A stretch of DNA of 64,000 bases from Temnothorax longispinosus (Eukaryota > Arthropoda > Insecta > Hymenoptera > Formicidae). The notes under the pieces were generated by a model. That model was given only the letters and a program-made list of their open reading frames with translations. It did no database searches and had not been told where the DNA came from. The translations under genes were made by a program, and so were the position numbers. The stretch spans positions 7,192,001 to 7,256,000 of the forward strand of contig NC_092364.1 of assembly GCF_030848805.1 (NCBI RefSeq). Direction: 5' to 3'. Positions 32,800 through 44,568 of this stretch are shown here, piece by piece. Numbering within the stretch: position 1 is the stretch's first letter; every line of letters starts with the position of its first letter.

Positions 32800-33940
32800 G
32801 TCTTGTGGGGAAGCTCTTAATTACTCGGCAAAGTTGTCCTAACATTTTAAGAATATTTTATAATAATATATTTAAAATAAATAAATAATTAATTAATAAT
32901 ATAATATTAAAGTATATTAATTAATAATATAATATCAGGGAAAGTTACGTTTGAAAAGTAACTTATTGTTACCGTAATTCGTTACTTATTGAAAAAGTAA
33001 CTTATCGTTACTGTTTGAAATCAACGTGTAAATAGAGAGAGAGAGATTGTATAATTGCGGCAGCCAAGCGTTCGTATTGTGGTAGGTCGGTACGTGCGGA
33101 TATGTATGCGAAAAATAGATCCGACCGCGTAGTAACTCAGGCGCTCGAGAACGGTCGAGCGCGGTCTTCCCGCGCGCTTGCGTAAGGATATCTGGAGGGG
33201 CGTGCAGCCCGGGCGAGCGAGCCATTCGTTTCCCAGATTTCGTGCACGATGCTTCGTGCTCTTTTGCTAAAGGTCGATAGTATTGCGTCATAATTTTGGT
33301 GTCGCGTCTTTCAGTTTTGAATTGTCTATTCGTGTTTCATATTGTGATTAATTACATTCAATATTTTATTCAACGAGATATACTTGACACTGCGAGCATT
33401 ACCGAGAGGAATCCAGGGATAGCCGTCCCGGCGACCCATGCCGGCACGTGGAACGAAGGAAGGCAGCCATTTGCTGCAAAGTTTGAGAGAGCCTTGACGA
33501 CAGGAATTACGAGCCCTTTCGAAGTCATAAAGTTTAGAAAGAGAGAAGGACTGAGCTTTTCACATATATATATATATATTCCTTGTGTGAATATCAGAGG
33601 TGATGTGATCTTCTATGAAAGGTAACCTGTTTAAATATATTATCGTGAAAACGTTAGACTTTCGTCTACCGTTCCTGAGTGAAAACGTTAGACTTTCGTC
33701 TACCGTTCCTGAGTGTTAACGTTAAACATTCGTCTGCCGTTTCTAGAGAGAGATCATCAATCCTCTCAAGGTTAGTCTCGGATATTACAATTCGCAGAGA
33801 TCACGAGAGCAAGTGAGAGGAAAACTTCCTCGCTCTTTTTTTGGAAAAGACAATAAAAGTTATCTCGAGTCTTATTGTTTTACTGAGCTCAGTTTAAAGT
33901 AAAATCATTAATTGTACGGTTGAAACCATTTTTCGTGAAC
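32800..33940. other. Unassigned, retroelement-like sequence
   Basis: AT-rich to 33010, then a GA-repeat followed by GC-richer sequence (33050-33250) and GGCGACCCATGCC near 33430, which resembles a retrovirus-type primer-binding context. Three 34-bp tandem units (33645-33750) contain ACGTTAGACTTTCGTCTACC. Later AATAAAAG occurs near 33850. It may be LTR and leader remnants, but no coding domain or paired LTR is found. Confidence 0.3.
33645..33750 (+). repeat. 34-bp tandem repeat, three units
   Basis: Units start at 33645, 33679 and 33713. The first two are identical, the third diverged. Core: CGTTAGACTTTCGTCTACCG, itself partly self-complementary. Confidence 0.8.
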
Positions 33941-33944
33941 TGTA

Positions 33945-34938
33945 CACTCTTAAGCATGTACCGCGTAGTATCTCCAAATTCGAGGTACTAATTTCTAAAT
34001 GGAAATGACATTTGGAGTTACATGCTGCTAGGAGATACTTTTCCCGGTACAGTAGCACGAGGTACGGAATACACGAGGTACTGATAAAGGAGGAGGTACC
34101 GATTGGAGGTACCGCATTTATAAATTCACGGTACAATTTTTTAGGAGATACAGTTTTAGGAGGTACAGTTTTTTAGGGGGCTTCCCGTATGTACCCCGTA
34201 CATACGTACCTCGTACGTACATATGTACCTCGTACAAATGTGTACCTCCTACATATGTACCTCGTACAAAAGACATTCGCGAAGCACTCGACGCGGACGC
34301 GTGCACGAACGTGTCATAGGAGGTACAGTTTTAGGAGGTACAGTTTTTTAGGGGGGTTTCCGTATATACCTCCTACATACGTACCTCGTATACATAGCCA
34401 ACCATGGCATGATCGCGACATTTGTTGAACGAAAGACATTCGCGAATAGCAGCGGGCAATATTATATCATATATCCAATTCGAAACTTTATTACTCTTTT
34501 TAAACTGAATTTGTTTCTTAAGATAATTTTTGAAAAATTATATATTTGCGCTGGTATGACATATGTAGACTATATATAACGTTTACTTCAAATTAAGAAG
34601 TAGTCGACCACGTAAGGCAGTTGGCTCACGATGCAGAGGTCCCGAGTTCAAATCCCACCAAGGTAAGTGTGTTTTTCAAATACAAAAAAATATTTATAAT
34701 CATAGACTGCATCTTAAGAAACAAATTTAGTTAAAAAATAATAATAAAATTTCGAAATAAATAATTTTTTTTGTCGGGTGAATATTCGTTGCCCATAACG
34801 TACTTCCTAACTTCGAGGTACCATGTACCTCCAATTTTTGGCGACACATGGTTAAGAGTGACTTATGTCCCTCGTAATTACGTAGGGACAAAATTTCAAC
34901 GTGTACCTCCAATTTTTGGCGACACATGCTTAAGAGTG
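33945..34938 (-). mobile_element. Same TA-flanked family, copy 3, inverted
   Basis: TA at 33943-33944 and 34939-34940. It is nearly identical to copy 1 but in the opposite orientation, with the tRNA-like core at 34600-34663 reading on the + strand. Length is 994 bp against 991 for copy 1. Confidence 0.75.
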
Positions 34939-35810
34939 TAAAGACAGACTTTATTACGTATTTATGTGATTATTTCTTTCTCATTGATTAGACAATTTTC
35001 TTATGGTGTATTATATTACTTGGCGAACATTCTTTATATTCATTTAGAATAAGTATTCAATGAAACTGCGTTCTGTGCGAGACATAAATTTTATCTTGCG
35101 TTATTATCAAACTATCAATTGTATTGCGCGCCTCTTCCTCGAGATCATATGGTAGTAGCCCCTACTATGTACCGATGTACCACAGTTTTAAAGTTCTAAA
35201 ACTTTCCGCTAGGGTTAGCTTCCCGTTCCGTTGGTCATTCTTTTACTTTGTGCCGATTAAGCCACACGCGTGTTTACGAGATTCCGAAGAAATAGAAGTA
35301 AGGAAAGTTAGAGACGGTTCCTCGAGTTCGGAAGACGGCGAGGAGGTACAGAAAGGAAACTATAGCGACGGTGAGGTAGCGTTCGTCGTTCTCATATGTG
35401 TACGGTGTCACTTACATATGTCACATATGTGTACGGTGCGAGGTTATGTGCCGAGTGACGACGAACGACGGCTACACGAAACCGGACCGTTGTCGTCGTG
35501 ACAATGGTTGACGCTGCACTTCCACGGCGTTTCCGTACGTTCGTGGGAAACAGGTGAAGTGAAGGGAAGCGCGTCGTTGTTGCGAGTAATCGCGAGCACC
35601 GCGCGCGAGGCATCCTCTCGTCGTCGCCGTCGCCGCTGTGTCGTGATCATCACGACCATTACGGTCGTGCTCGTGGCTCACCGTCGTCATCCTCGGTGCC
35701 AAGGAGGCACCTGACGGTTAGACGAAAGTAACCGAGCGAGACGCAGCAGCAAGATATAAAGGTGTCTATATCGACTATATGTCAACGCAGTAATGCGTAA
35801 AGGAAGGTTT

Positions 35811-36500
35811 CAGGTGTTTTGGTCCAACCAATTCACCTTGAGAATGCAAATTGAGAAACTTCAATTGTGCATAACCTCATTGCGGAATGTCCTACGATAG
35901 CCTAACCATCGGGCGGTAGTGACTTCAAAAAGGTAAGACGCATAGGCGAGATTCAGGTGTCTTGGTCCAACCAATTCGCCTTGAGAATGCAAATTGAAAA
36001 ATTTCAGTTGTGCACATAATCTCGCCGCGTAACGTCCTCCCAGCTAGCAAGTTGGGTCGGGGCGGTAGTGATCTTAAAATGGTAAGATGCATAGGCGAGA
36101 TTCAGGTGTTTTGGTCCAACCAATTCGCCTTGAGAATGCAAATTAAAAATTTTAATTGTGCACATAACCTTGCCACGTAACGTCCCTTCAACCATCAAGC
36201 CCGTTCGGAGCGACTTTAAAAATGGGGTAAGATGCATAGGCGAGATTCAGGCGTCTTGGTCCAACCAATTCGACTTGAGAATACAAATTGAATTTTAATT
36301 GTGCACAAAACCTCACCGCGTAACGTCCTCTCAGCTATCAAGCCTGTTCGGGACTGTACTGACTGTAGCGACTTTAAAAAAGGGATTTAGTCTTGGTCTA
36401 ACCAATTCGACTTGAAAAGACAAATTGAGGAACTTCAATTGTGCACATATAATACGCATATGCAAAGCCAGGTGTTTTGGTCCAACCAGTTCACCTTGGA
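35811..36500 (+). repeat. 145-bp tandem array in the DIRS element
   Basis: Units begin with CAGGTGTTTTGGTCCAACCA-like words at 35811, 35954, 36103, 36248, 36386 (diverged) and 36469. One further single copy stands at 37124. Spacing is 138-149 bp for the first units. Each holds GCCTTGAGAATGCAAATT and ends with TAACGTCC and GGTAAGATGCATAGGCGAG. Confidence 0.85.
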
Positions 36501-36989
36501 AATGTGTGATTGATAAAATTCAATTGCATACATAACCTTAACTCATAACATCTTGTTTCAGAATATCATCAGAAAGGTAAATAATTTCGACCAGACTGCC
36601 AATCGACAACTATTGACTAAGGATGGTATCTAAAATTTTTTAGAAATTATTGCGGAAAATATTATCCGTAAATATATTGGTTCAACCAATATATTAAAAA
36701 ACAATCCGAGTATAACTCGCCTTGAAACTATTAGATAGACTATTTTTCCTCGAATACGAATATCCTTACAGGCGATATTATGATGCCAATAGGAAAAGCT
36801 GTAGTCGTTATTATTTGGAAGGTCTTTCTTACGACAAGGATTTCTTAAGAACTAGTGCGTATCTGTTTCTTAGTACGTTTAGCAGCGACCCTTAAGATAA
36901 GGTTTAAAAAGACGCTTGTAAATCTGCTTAGCGTCGAGACGGTAAGAGTCGTGATACGAGGAGTCGCTCTCCTGTTTGATCGTAGATAT

Positions 36990-37560
36990 GTTCAGAGATT
37001 GCATTTTGCCTGATAGAATCCTAAAACCAGCGGGTTACAAAGATCTTGTAGTCAGGCGGGAAGACGTCTTTGTAAAAGATCTTCCCTTGGAGGAGCGAAA
37101 GGTCCTGCTGAAAAAGTTATTCAGGTGTCTTGGTCCAACTAATTCGCCTTGAAAATGCAAATTAAAAAATTCCTCCGGAAAACTTATGCGGTAATAAATC
37201 CACTAAATATAAATTTGGAGGTTAAATCTGTTTTAGACAGCACTATTGTAAGAGGACGAGCGTATGGTTCAAAAACCAAAATTGTGCGGCAATCAATGAA
37301 GCACAGAACGACTGCTGCCATTGCTGGAATTGCAAGGGCCTCGAGTTCTAGAAACTCGCGAGGCTGTCTCGCCGAAATCGACAGAGGCCATACGGTCAAT
37401 CGAAGGCGAGCGAGCAGAGGCAGATGTACAGTCAATAACAGAACTTGTCCTCTCAAAATCACATTACCGGTACGTTACCGGTTGGAAGCCGGAACAAGCG
37501 CCTACGAAAAGAAATTAGTTGTAAGTAAGGTTGCCAATAGACTGGCACAGCCTAAATGTC
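36990..37560 (+). pseudogene. DIRS ORF1 (gag-like) remnant
   Basis: An open stretch near 36990-37110 (PAGYKDLVVRREDVFVKDLP) and another at 37149-37565 (LRKTYAVINPLNINLEVKS, VRGRAYGSKTKI) sit where DIRS ORF1 ends, just before reverse transcriptase. Family membership is inferred from position and general resemblance only. The break near 37140 coincides with an isolated copy of the 145-bp repeat start. Confidence 0.4.
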
Positions 37561-37639
37561 AATGAGACAACTCATATATACGAAAAAACCGCAATAGCCG
37601 AGCAGGTAAAGATACAGATTCGTAACAAATAATACAGCT

Positions 37640-38850
37640 ATCGAGAAAGCAGGCCATTCCGAAGTATCAGCCAGTTTCAAATTAATTATTTCAAGAATTA
37701 TCTTATTCCCAAACCTAATAAATTTTTTACAGGTTAATCCTTAATCTGAAAAAGCTTTATAAGTTATAGCTTAATAAATAAGTTACTAATATGTTGAGCA
37801 TCTTAAATAAAAGACAGAAAAAAGGTCAAACAAATTCTGGCTAAAGGATAATTCCTGGCGTCGATTGATTTGAAGGACGCATATTAATTAATTCACATTG
37901 CTGATTCAGACAATACAAGTACTTGAGAATTTTGTTGAAGGTGCTCTTTATGAGCTAAAGTACCCGTTTTTGTGCAAAACACGGCTTCGTACACTTAAAA
38001 AAAAAAAAAAAAACTATGAAGCCAATCTCTTACCTAAGAGAATTGGGCTACTTATCCGTTAATTAATTAATTGGATGGCTTTCTTCTTCTAGATGAGACA
38101 TATACGGTATGTTCGAGAAACATACAAGAAACATGCAGTTTCTGGAATCATTATGATTCATAATGAGTGAGAAAAGGAGAAAAATGAAGCTGGCGACCAG
38201 AGATATGGTTCTTGGTTTGATTAGGATACGAGTACCTAAAATTAGTGAACAGCTTATAAATCCGAGGCAATTACACGATATTCCATTCGAGATTTTTGCC
38301 AGGTTCATAGGAACCTTAGGTTTATGTTGTGTAGCCTTAAAATTTGGTTGGATACACATGAAGTATTCTGAATAAGAAAAATTGATTGTGTTTCAAAGAA
38401 ACACGAATTAAAAGAGGTTTTTTGACTGGTGTTTCATTAAAAGTTTTTTTCTTTTCAAATTTGCCTTAGAAATACATTTGGATGCGTTACCCTCCGGTTG
38501 AGGTGTTTTTTACCAAGCTCAGCGGATTCACGGATATCGGAATGCCATATCAACTATCTTGAGTTCTTATCAGTGTTTTTGGTCTTAAGTAACTCGCAAA
38601 AATTCAGAGGACTGAGGGGGATGCAAAGAGAAGGATCTTTGGATCTTTACATTGTATATACGATTCAAGAAGAGCGTCGAGACATCTTGAACCGGAAACG
38701 AAGTTTGTGTTATCAAATACGGTTTCTTTTCGACGATAGTACAGAGGTTTTGTAAACCGAACATCAACTTATTTGCATCTCGAACCAATTCCAAATGTTT
38801 GCGTCATATCTCGTGGATAAGCGATTGAGAAGCGTTAGTTATTAACGCGT
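37640..38850 (+). pseudogene. DIRS reverse transcriptase / RNase H, many stops
   Basis: Across shifting + frames: SEVSASFKLIISRI near 37660; FLASIDLKDAY (first catalytic Asp block) at 37855-37887; EGALYELKYPFLC at 37937-37980; YLRELGYLSVN at 38030; GFLLLDETYTVCSRN at 38075 (active-site zone, with Gly where the second Asp is expected); FARFIGTLGLCC at 38295. RNase H parts follow: ECHINYLEFLSVFLVL at 38540 and NLFASRTNSKC at 38765. Order and wording fit DIRS1-like pol rather than Gypsy. The stops and changed active site mean no function. Confidence 0.75.
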
Positions 38851-40069
38851 TTACTTATTTCTGGAAACAATTTTAATTTTTACGCAACTTCTCCGTTCGC
38901 GACTATAAAAAAAAAAAAAAAGTGAAATTGGAAGGTTCGAGAAATATTGAAGTGGCCCCTAAGTGGCCGGTTCGGGCATGAGGCCCAGTGTACTTAATAA
39001 TCTTGGATTCTGATTCGTTTTATTTAGAATCGAGTAAATATTTTCTGTGGTTCCTTGACAGGAAGTCATATCCTCTCTGGAAGAGGATTATCCTGATTGT
39101 CGGGACGCTGCCAAAGAAGCGTCCGAGCTAAGAGACGACAGACATCATGTTTTCTTCACGGATGGAGCTCTTGATTAAAAGGTTTCAAGAAAGTAAAGCC
39201 TCTTATGGACGTGTCTGATAGGACGTGTCTGATAGTTGTACATAATAATCTTGGATAAGTCTTATTATTATAAAATCCAGAGGTGGTGGTGATCATAGCA
39301 CAGAAAGATGTGCGCTGCTCTAATGAGCCAAAGATCTGAGTTCAAGTTTGACCAGAAATCATCGACCTTTATTCGCCACCTCTCAGAAGAACTTATTTAG
39401 TGAACAGGTTGCATATATATATAGGTACACCAACAAACGCCTTGGAGGTTAATCTCAAGTTCTGGTCTAAGGTCTATTGCACACAAGATGCGAGAATGAA
39501 GATAAGTTAGAAAGCTGCATCCTAGCATGCCACTGGCCAAAATATGATTCTGAGGATCCCAGGATTGTATTGTATTGAATCATGGCGCTGGGGTGATATT
39601 AAGTCATAACGGTTGAAAAACTATCTTAATAGTAGTAACGCTGTTTGACAACGTAAGTAGAATTGACACAGATGTGACCAGTGCATATAGCACCCGCCAT
39701 GCCTCAATTTCGACCGATAAGCGAAGTGACGTCACCATAGACGTTGTTAGAAAGGCGGCAAAGTGGTCGAGAATGTTTTGCAAAGCTTAAAAAAAAAAAA
39801 AAAAAAACAATTAGAGCCGGGCGCAGTAAATGGTGCGCAGGATAATTTTAATAATAATTGAAATATATTATATATAATTAAAATATATAAATATATCGCT
39901 AAATCTATCCTTAGTTATACAAATTAAGGATTTAATTGTCCTTGTGTTTAAATCCTTTGGTTAAGTGGATATACGCTAAATGCGGTTAAAAATTGTAAAT
40001 GTATAAAATTTTGTTGTCCCTTTCACGGAATCTCAGGCATAATCTATCTGCCGTAATAACTTTAAACAG
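38850..40069 (+). other. 3' part of the DIRS element, recombinase not readable
   Basis: A tyrosine recombinase and internal complementary region are expected here. VVPKWPV-like and FTDGA-like fragments can be read near 38960 and 39160, but the catalytic Arg-His-Arg-Tyr set cannot be made out. A-runs at 38907-38922 and 39788-39806 interrupt. Otherwise nothing definable. Confidence 0.4.
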
Positions 40070-40105
40070 CTACCATATGATCTCGAGGAAGAGGCGCGCA
40101 ATACA

Positions 40106-40187
40106 ATTATATGATTAAACGAACTTACCTGTAAGTGAAGTTCTATCATATCGTTCGTTATCATAAGTTCGTTTAATCATATAATTA
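40106..40187. repeat. 23-bp-stem hairpin abutting the DIRS right end
   Basis: AATTATATGATTAAACGAAC plus TTA is exactly mirrored by TAAGTTCGTTTAATCATATA plus ATT, with a 36-base loop. It overlaps the last bases of the right inverted repeat. Three imperfect units of about 50 bp (TTTCTC..TGAT..TTATTCT..TAAGTATT) follow at 40216-40355. Confidence 0.8.
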
Positions 40188-40359
40188 TTCATTTCCGTGC
40201 GTTTCTATAAGCATTGTTTCTCCTTGATTTAATGATTATTCTACTAAGTATTTTGCGACTTGTTTCTCATTGATGCGATGATTATTCTCATAAGTATTCG
40301 GCGAATGATTTCTCATGAACTTGATAATTATTATACTAAGTATTGTGTTAACTCTGACT

Positions 40360-41297
40360 GATCAAATATTTCGTTTTTGCTATTATGAATTAATGTGTCG
40401 ATCCAAACAATAAGCTTTGTGAATACTATCTATTGAGAAATTCTTATACTTTATAATTTGTATGGAATACATGATTTTGCTAAAAGAGAATTATTAGCTC
40501 TAGAGAAGATTTTGATATATGGTAAACTTTAACAAGTTAAAGAAAAATAGTTTATATTTAAGACTCAAAGATTGATACATTGATTCAATAACTATCTCAA
40601 TTGTGTTTGAATTGAATTTATATGCTGATTGATTTGATTTATTTGTTGAACAGTCCTATCCTGAAATCACATGTTTCTTTTTATTTTTGACTACGTCAAT
40701 AGAAACTCTGAGAGTACGTACCAGGAATATTTCCTTTATAATTAACCTGAGAATATATCGAGACAAGGCTTCAGTGCATTCAACTTTTATTTCATCATCA
40801 ATAACAGGAAAGGACTGTACTATAATAATTATTGAATTGTTTCCTTTGCGTGTTTTATTCATTTATTGTATATTCATTATATGTTGTATAATCTATGTGT
40901 AATAACCTGTTTAAGAATACTGGGAAGGTTTTCGGGCAGTTTCCCTTCTCCTAAGCAACGAATGTTGGTATTCTGTGTCTAATTCTGCCCATTCGAGTCA
41001 TATTAAAATACTAAATTTATTAAATGCAATCTCTCTCTCAACTACACCGGATTCTTAATTATTTGTTCCTTCCTCATCTGAATCTAGAGTTCAGGCTTGT
41101 GCGCGAGCTTGTGCAAACAGTTACCGTATATAACTCGTTGGTGTTTTGCGCAAAGTATATTTAAGTCTCGATTTAAGTATTCCAGGACAAATTAAAATAT
41201 TAATGTCGTATAAAAACTCGTGTGAAATGGCCGAAGATAATATAGAATATGTGAATTAGAATTGAATAAAGTAACACGTGTTGCTTAAAAAATGCGC
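40360..41297. other. Noncoding stretch
   Basis: AT-rich with no recognisable gene. Its last part (41131-41270) is one copy of a direct repeat found again at 42549-42680. Confidence 0.5.
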
Positions 41298-42680
41298 TTA
41301 TTTCCCTTACAAAAAAGTATTACTGACTAAATACTTAAAATCTCAGTGATTTAATACTGTCAATATTTATTTGGGAAATACTGGGAAAATACTGGTAGTG
41401 ATAAATATTATAGGTAGTGATTAATACTACACAGAACTACTGGTGCTTAGTATTGAATTACTCACCGATATTTCGATTTCCGATATTTACCCGGCATAAA
41501 AAAAAATTATTTTTTTTTCAAAATTTTATTACTATTTTATAACTAAATTTGTTTCTTAAGATGCAGTCTATAATTATAAATATTTTCTCGTATTTGAAAA
41601 ACACTTACCTTGGTGGGATCGAACTCGGGACCTCTGGATCGTGAGCCAACTGCCTTACGTGGTAGACTACTTCTTAATTTGATGTAAGTGTTATATATAG
41701 TCTACATGTGTCATAACCAGCGCAAATATATAATTTTTCAAAAATTATCTTAAGAAACAAATTCAGTTTAAAAAGAGTAATACAATTTTGAATTAAATAT
41801 TAAAATGATATCCTCAGTACTATTTCAAAACTTGTACACTTTTATCACGACGAATTAGTACAGACCTTCATATAAAATGTATTTGTGCCTTACTTTTATC
41901 TCTTTTCCTTAATATTATCAGGAATTACCCATTATAATGTTTCTATACAAATTGTAGTACTGGTCAGTGATTAATTTCACATGGAATATTCAGTTCAGTA
42001 CTTGAGTATTAATATTAAAATACTGGCCAGTGATTTATTACATATGGAATCCTTGGTTCAGTACTTCAGTACTAACATTGAAATACTCATCAGTAATTCA
42101 ACACAAGTATTTATTACACAAGTATTTTTCACCTAGTATTAAATGCTTTCTCATCAGAAATTTAATACTAAGTATTCAATACTCGTCCTGTATTAAATAC
42201 TACTTTCATAAATTACTGACCAGTAATAAAATACTATGCAATACTTGGATCACAGTGATTCAAGTACTAATAAATACTTAATTTTAGTATTATTAATACA
42301 CAAAATAAGTATTTATTACTAACCAGCTAGTAATACTTTTTTGTAAGGGTTATTTATAATTTTAATACGTACTATCCTCTATACACACACACATACATAT
42401 ATATATGTAAACTTATTTTTACATTAAAAACTTTACAGTTTAGAACAAATTTATGATGATCTTATGCTATAATTCTATATCATACTTAAACTCTATATAT
42501 TGATACTTTATAAAGAAAGAAAGAAAAAAACAGAAGACAGCCAAAGAACTAGCCGTTGATGTTTTGCGCAAAGTATATTTAAGTCTCGATTTAAGTATAC
42601 CAGGACAAATTAAAATATTGATGTTATATAAAAAGTCGTGTTAAATGGCCAAAGATAATATATAAAATGTAAATTAGATT
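41131..42680 (+). repeat. About 135-bp direct repeats flanking an inserted element
   Basis: GTTTTGCGCAAAGTATATTT and TCGATTTAAGTAT..CCAGGACAAATTAAAATATT and GTGAAATGGCC-like words occur in the same order at 41131-41270 and 42549-42680. The element 41304-42349 lies between them. Too diverged and too long for a target duplication, so more likely a small local duplication or terminal repeats. Confidence 0.7.
41304..42349. mobile_element. 1 kb inverted-end element with 6-bp target duplication
   Basis: Ends: CCCTTACAAAAAAGTATTAC and AGTAATACTTTTTTGTAAGGG (last 20 bases shown in part). TTATTT is duplicated at 41298-41303 and 42350-42355. The interior is crowded with variants of AGTATTAAATACT and CAGTGATTTAATACT. 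A tRNA-like MITE copy is nested at about 41465-41790. No protein. Superfamily unresolved; 6 bp is not typical of Tc1, hAT or piggyBac. Confidence 0.65.
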
Positions 42681-43008
42681 TGACTTTACACTATATACCA
42701 TATACTATACCTATATGGTATATATGTATATACTATATTTATACTACTTATCTAAAAAATATTAATTATAAATAGTTGTACAAACAGTATTTATATCTAT
42801 ATATACACATATATAGTATATAGTGGGATTAAATGCAGTAGTTACTCCCACTGTTGGATTTGTTCCCACTAATTTCGATTTTTTTTTGTTGATTTCTTCC
42901 AACCGCTGACAAGAAGAAAATAATTTGAAAATGGTAAGCTTATCGACTAAACCTCTGCGTTCTCCATTGATTCTGCAACAAAAGCCATGTATATTATTAT
43001 TTAGATGC
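42681..43008. other. AT-rich noncoding DNA
   Basis: TATA-rich simple sequence with no gene or element end recognised. Confidence 0.5.
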
Positions 43009-43012
43009 TTAA

Positions 43013-43513
43013 GGGGATGCTGGAGCCGTAGCCGAACTCGATCAGCGTCGATAAAGAAGTGCTCACCGACTATATCTGTCCTTGTATAGACAAAGATATA
43101 GACAAGGATAGCACGCTACATTGCACGCACACATACGCACGATGTACATCGACATTATACTTTTATATTACGCTTCCAAATCTTGATTTGGAGGGTTTAT
43201 CGATGTTTTTCTTGTTGTGCAATTCGGGAGAACTTGTTTTCGCGTTCGTACCAATGGTATATCTCTTATATGAAATACATCTTGTGACGAGCTGACAGCT
43301 CGCCGCAACTCGAGACGCCATATTGGGATAAAAGTAGGATAAGGAAATCTGTACTTTCGTAATTTTTTCTCGTTTTCTATATAAAATCGGAGTTCCCCCG
43401 AATCATTAATGTATGTACTGCAATTCTGGAGAAGGATTTTTAATTCTGTCAAATTAATACGACGCTACGTGCCGACAAAAAATGCCGGTAAAACAGACGG
43501 CTCCAGCATCCCC
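43013..43513. mobile_element. Complete TTAA-flanked MITE, 501 bp
   Basis: TTAA at 43009-43012 and 43514-43517. Ends: GGGGATGCTGGAGCCGT and ACGGCTCCAGCATCCCC, perfect over 17 bp. The interior is not palindromic and holds GACAGCTCGCC and GCCATATTGGGA words. GGGGAT ends are shared with the copies at 19491 and 32423, suggesting one superfamily. Confidence 0.85.
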
Positions 43514-43517
43514 TTAA

Positions 43518-44568
43518 CATCAAAAATTAAATCGAAATGATTTAATTAGAATGAGGGAGGGGATTTTACTCTAATCACAGCTGTGTTGCAAGTCTGACAA
43601 TTAGTCGGCGCGTAGTTATTATGATTGGAAAATATCTATTTAAATTAAAAAAAAAATTAAAAATAATTTAACGCAAACATCTTGTTGCGGCTCTGCGCTC
43701 TTTCGTTATATATATTTTATTTCTAATCATTTGAGCTTATCACGATTATTATATTATTATTACAATTTTCCAATCACAAAGAGAGAAATAACATATAACA
43801 TTTCATGATGCTTGCAAGAGATGTAAATATATACAAATTTCGATAAAGAATACGATAACATATGACAAGTCGGGGAAAGATGCCAGTTAAGAATTATCAT
43901 AGATATTATAGTTAAAAATTGTTATAGAAATATGAACAAACCGATAGTCATAATGGTTTTGGAATTTTTGTAAAATGATACTTAAACTTTTATTACATAA
44001 TAGTGCTGAAAATAGCCACCCTAAAAGTTATCATTAAAATGCTGTAATTTGATTATATGTTTATCCCAAAATGCAAAAAATTAGCATTTTATCCTAATGA
44101 CGAGGAGAAGATGCTACCCCTAACTCTTCACACATTGTCATAAAAGAAATGGCTATTCGGGTTATGAGACAGCCATTTCACGTGGTTTCAAAATATGTTA
44201 AATAAGTCGATCCACTTTCAATGAAAAGTAATGATGAAAAATTTTAACAAAGATGAGAGTAAAATATTATAAGAAGTTTACTCATTACTTGATTTAAAAA
44301 GGTCTTTTTAGATTTTTCCGATTTAACACGATAAAATTGCAAAAGCTTGCATGTTTCAGTCACTATGTATAAATAATCTCACGTTAACAACTAGAAAACA
44401 TTGCAATCTATCAAATAATAAACGACATATTATTTCAACAAAGTAGCATGTTCGACTTACTGGCATTTTCTCCCGCGACTTACCCTGTATATTTTAATAG
44501 AAAATGTAGCGCACACTTACATCCAGCAAATCTTAAGGTTTCGTAAATTTTTTAATTTTGTGAGGGCA
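43518..44568. other. Noncoding stretch
   Basis: AT-rich, no coding or repeat structure that I can support. Confidence 0.5.

Larger units (their letters stand above)
35117..40108 (+). mobile_element. DIRS-type retroelement, decayed
   Basis: Exact 39-bp inverted terminal repeats at 35117-35155 and 40070-40108 (CTACCATATGATCTCGAGG on the right). Within lie a Ser/Arg-rich first open region (35250-35720), a 145-bp tandem array (35811-36500), a gag-like end (36990-37560), a DIRS reverse transcriptase with RNase H (37640-38850) and later sequence where a tyrosine recombinase is expected (38850-40050). Inverted ends plus this pol type define DIRS elements, which integrate without a DDE integrase. 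Many stops make it inactive. Confidence 0.75.

Noticed and set aside
35392..35714. Overlapping Arg- and Ser-rich frames on both strands
   Set aside because: Only the + strand reading could belong to the DIRS first gene; the others are complements. Even that one has too little signal to call a gene.
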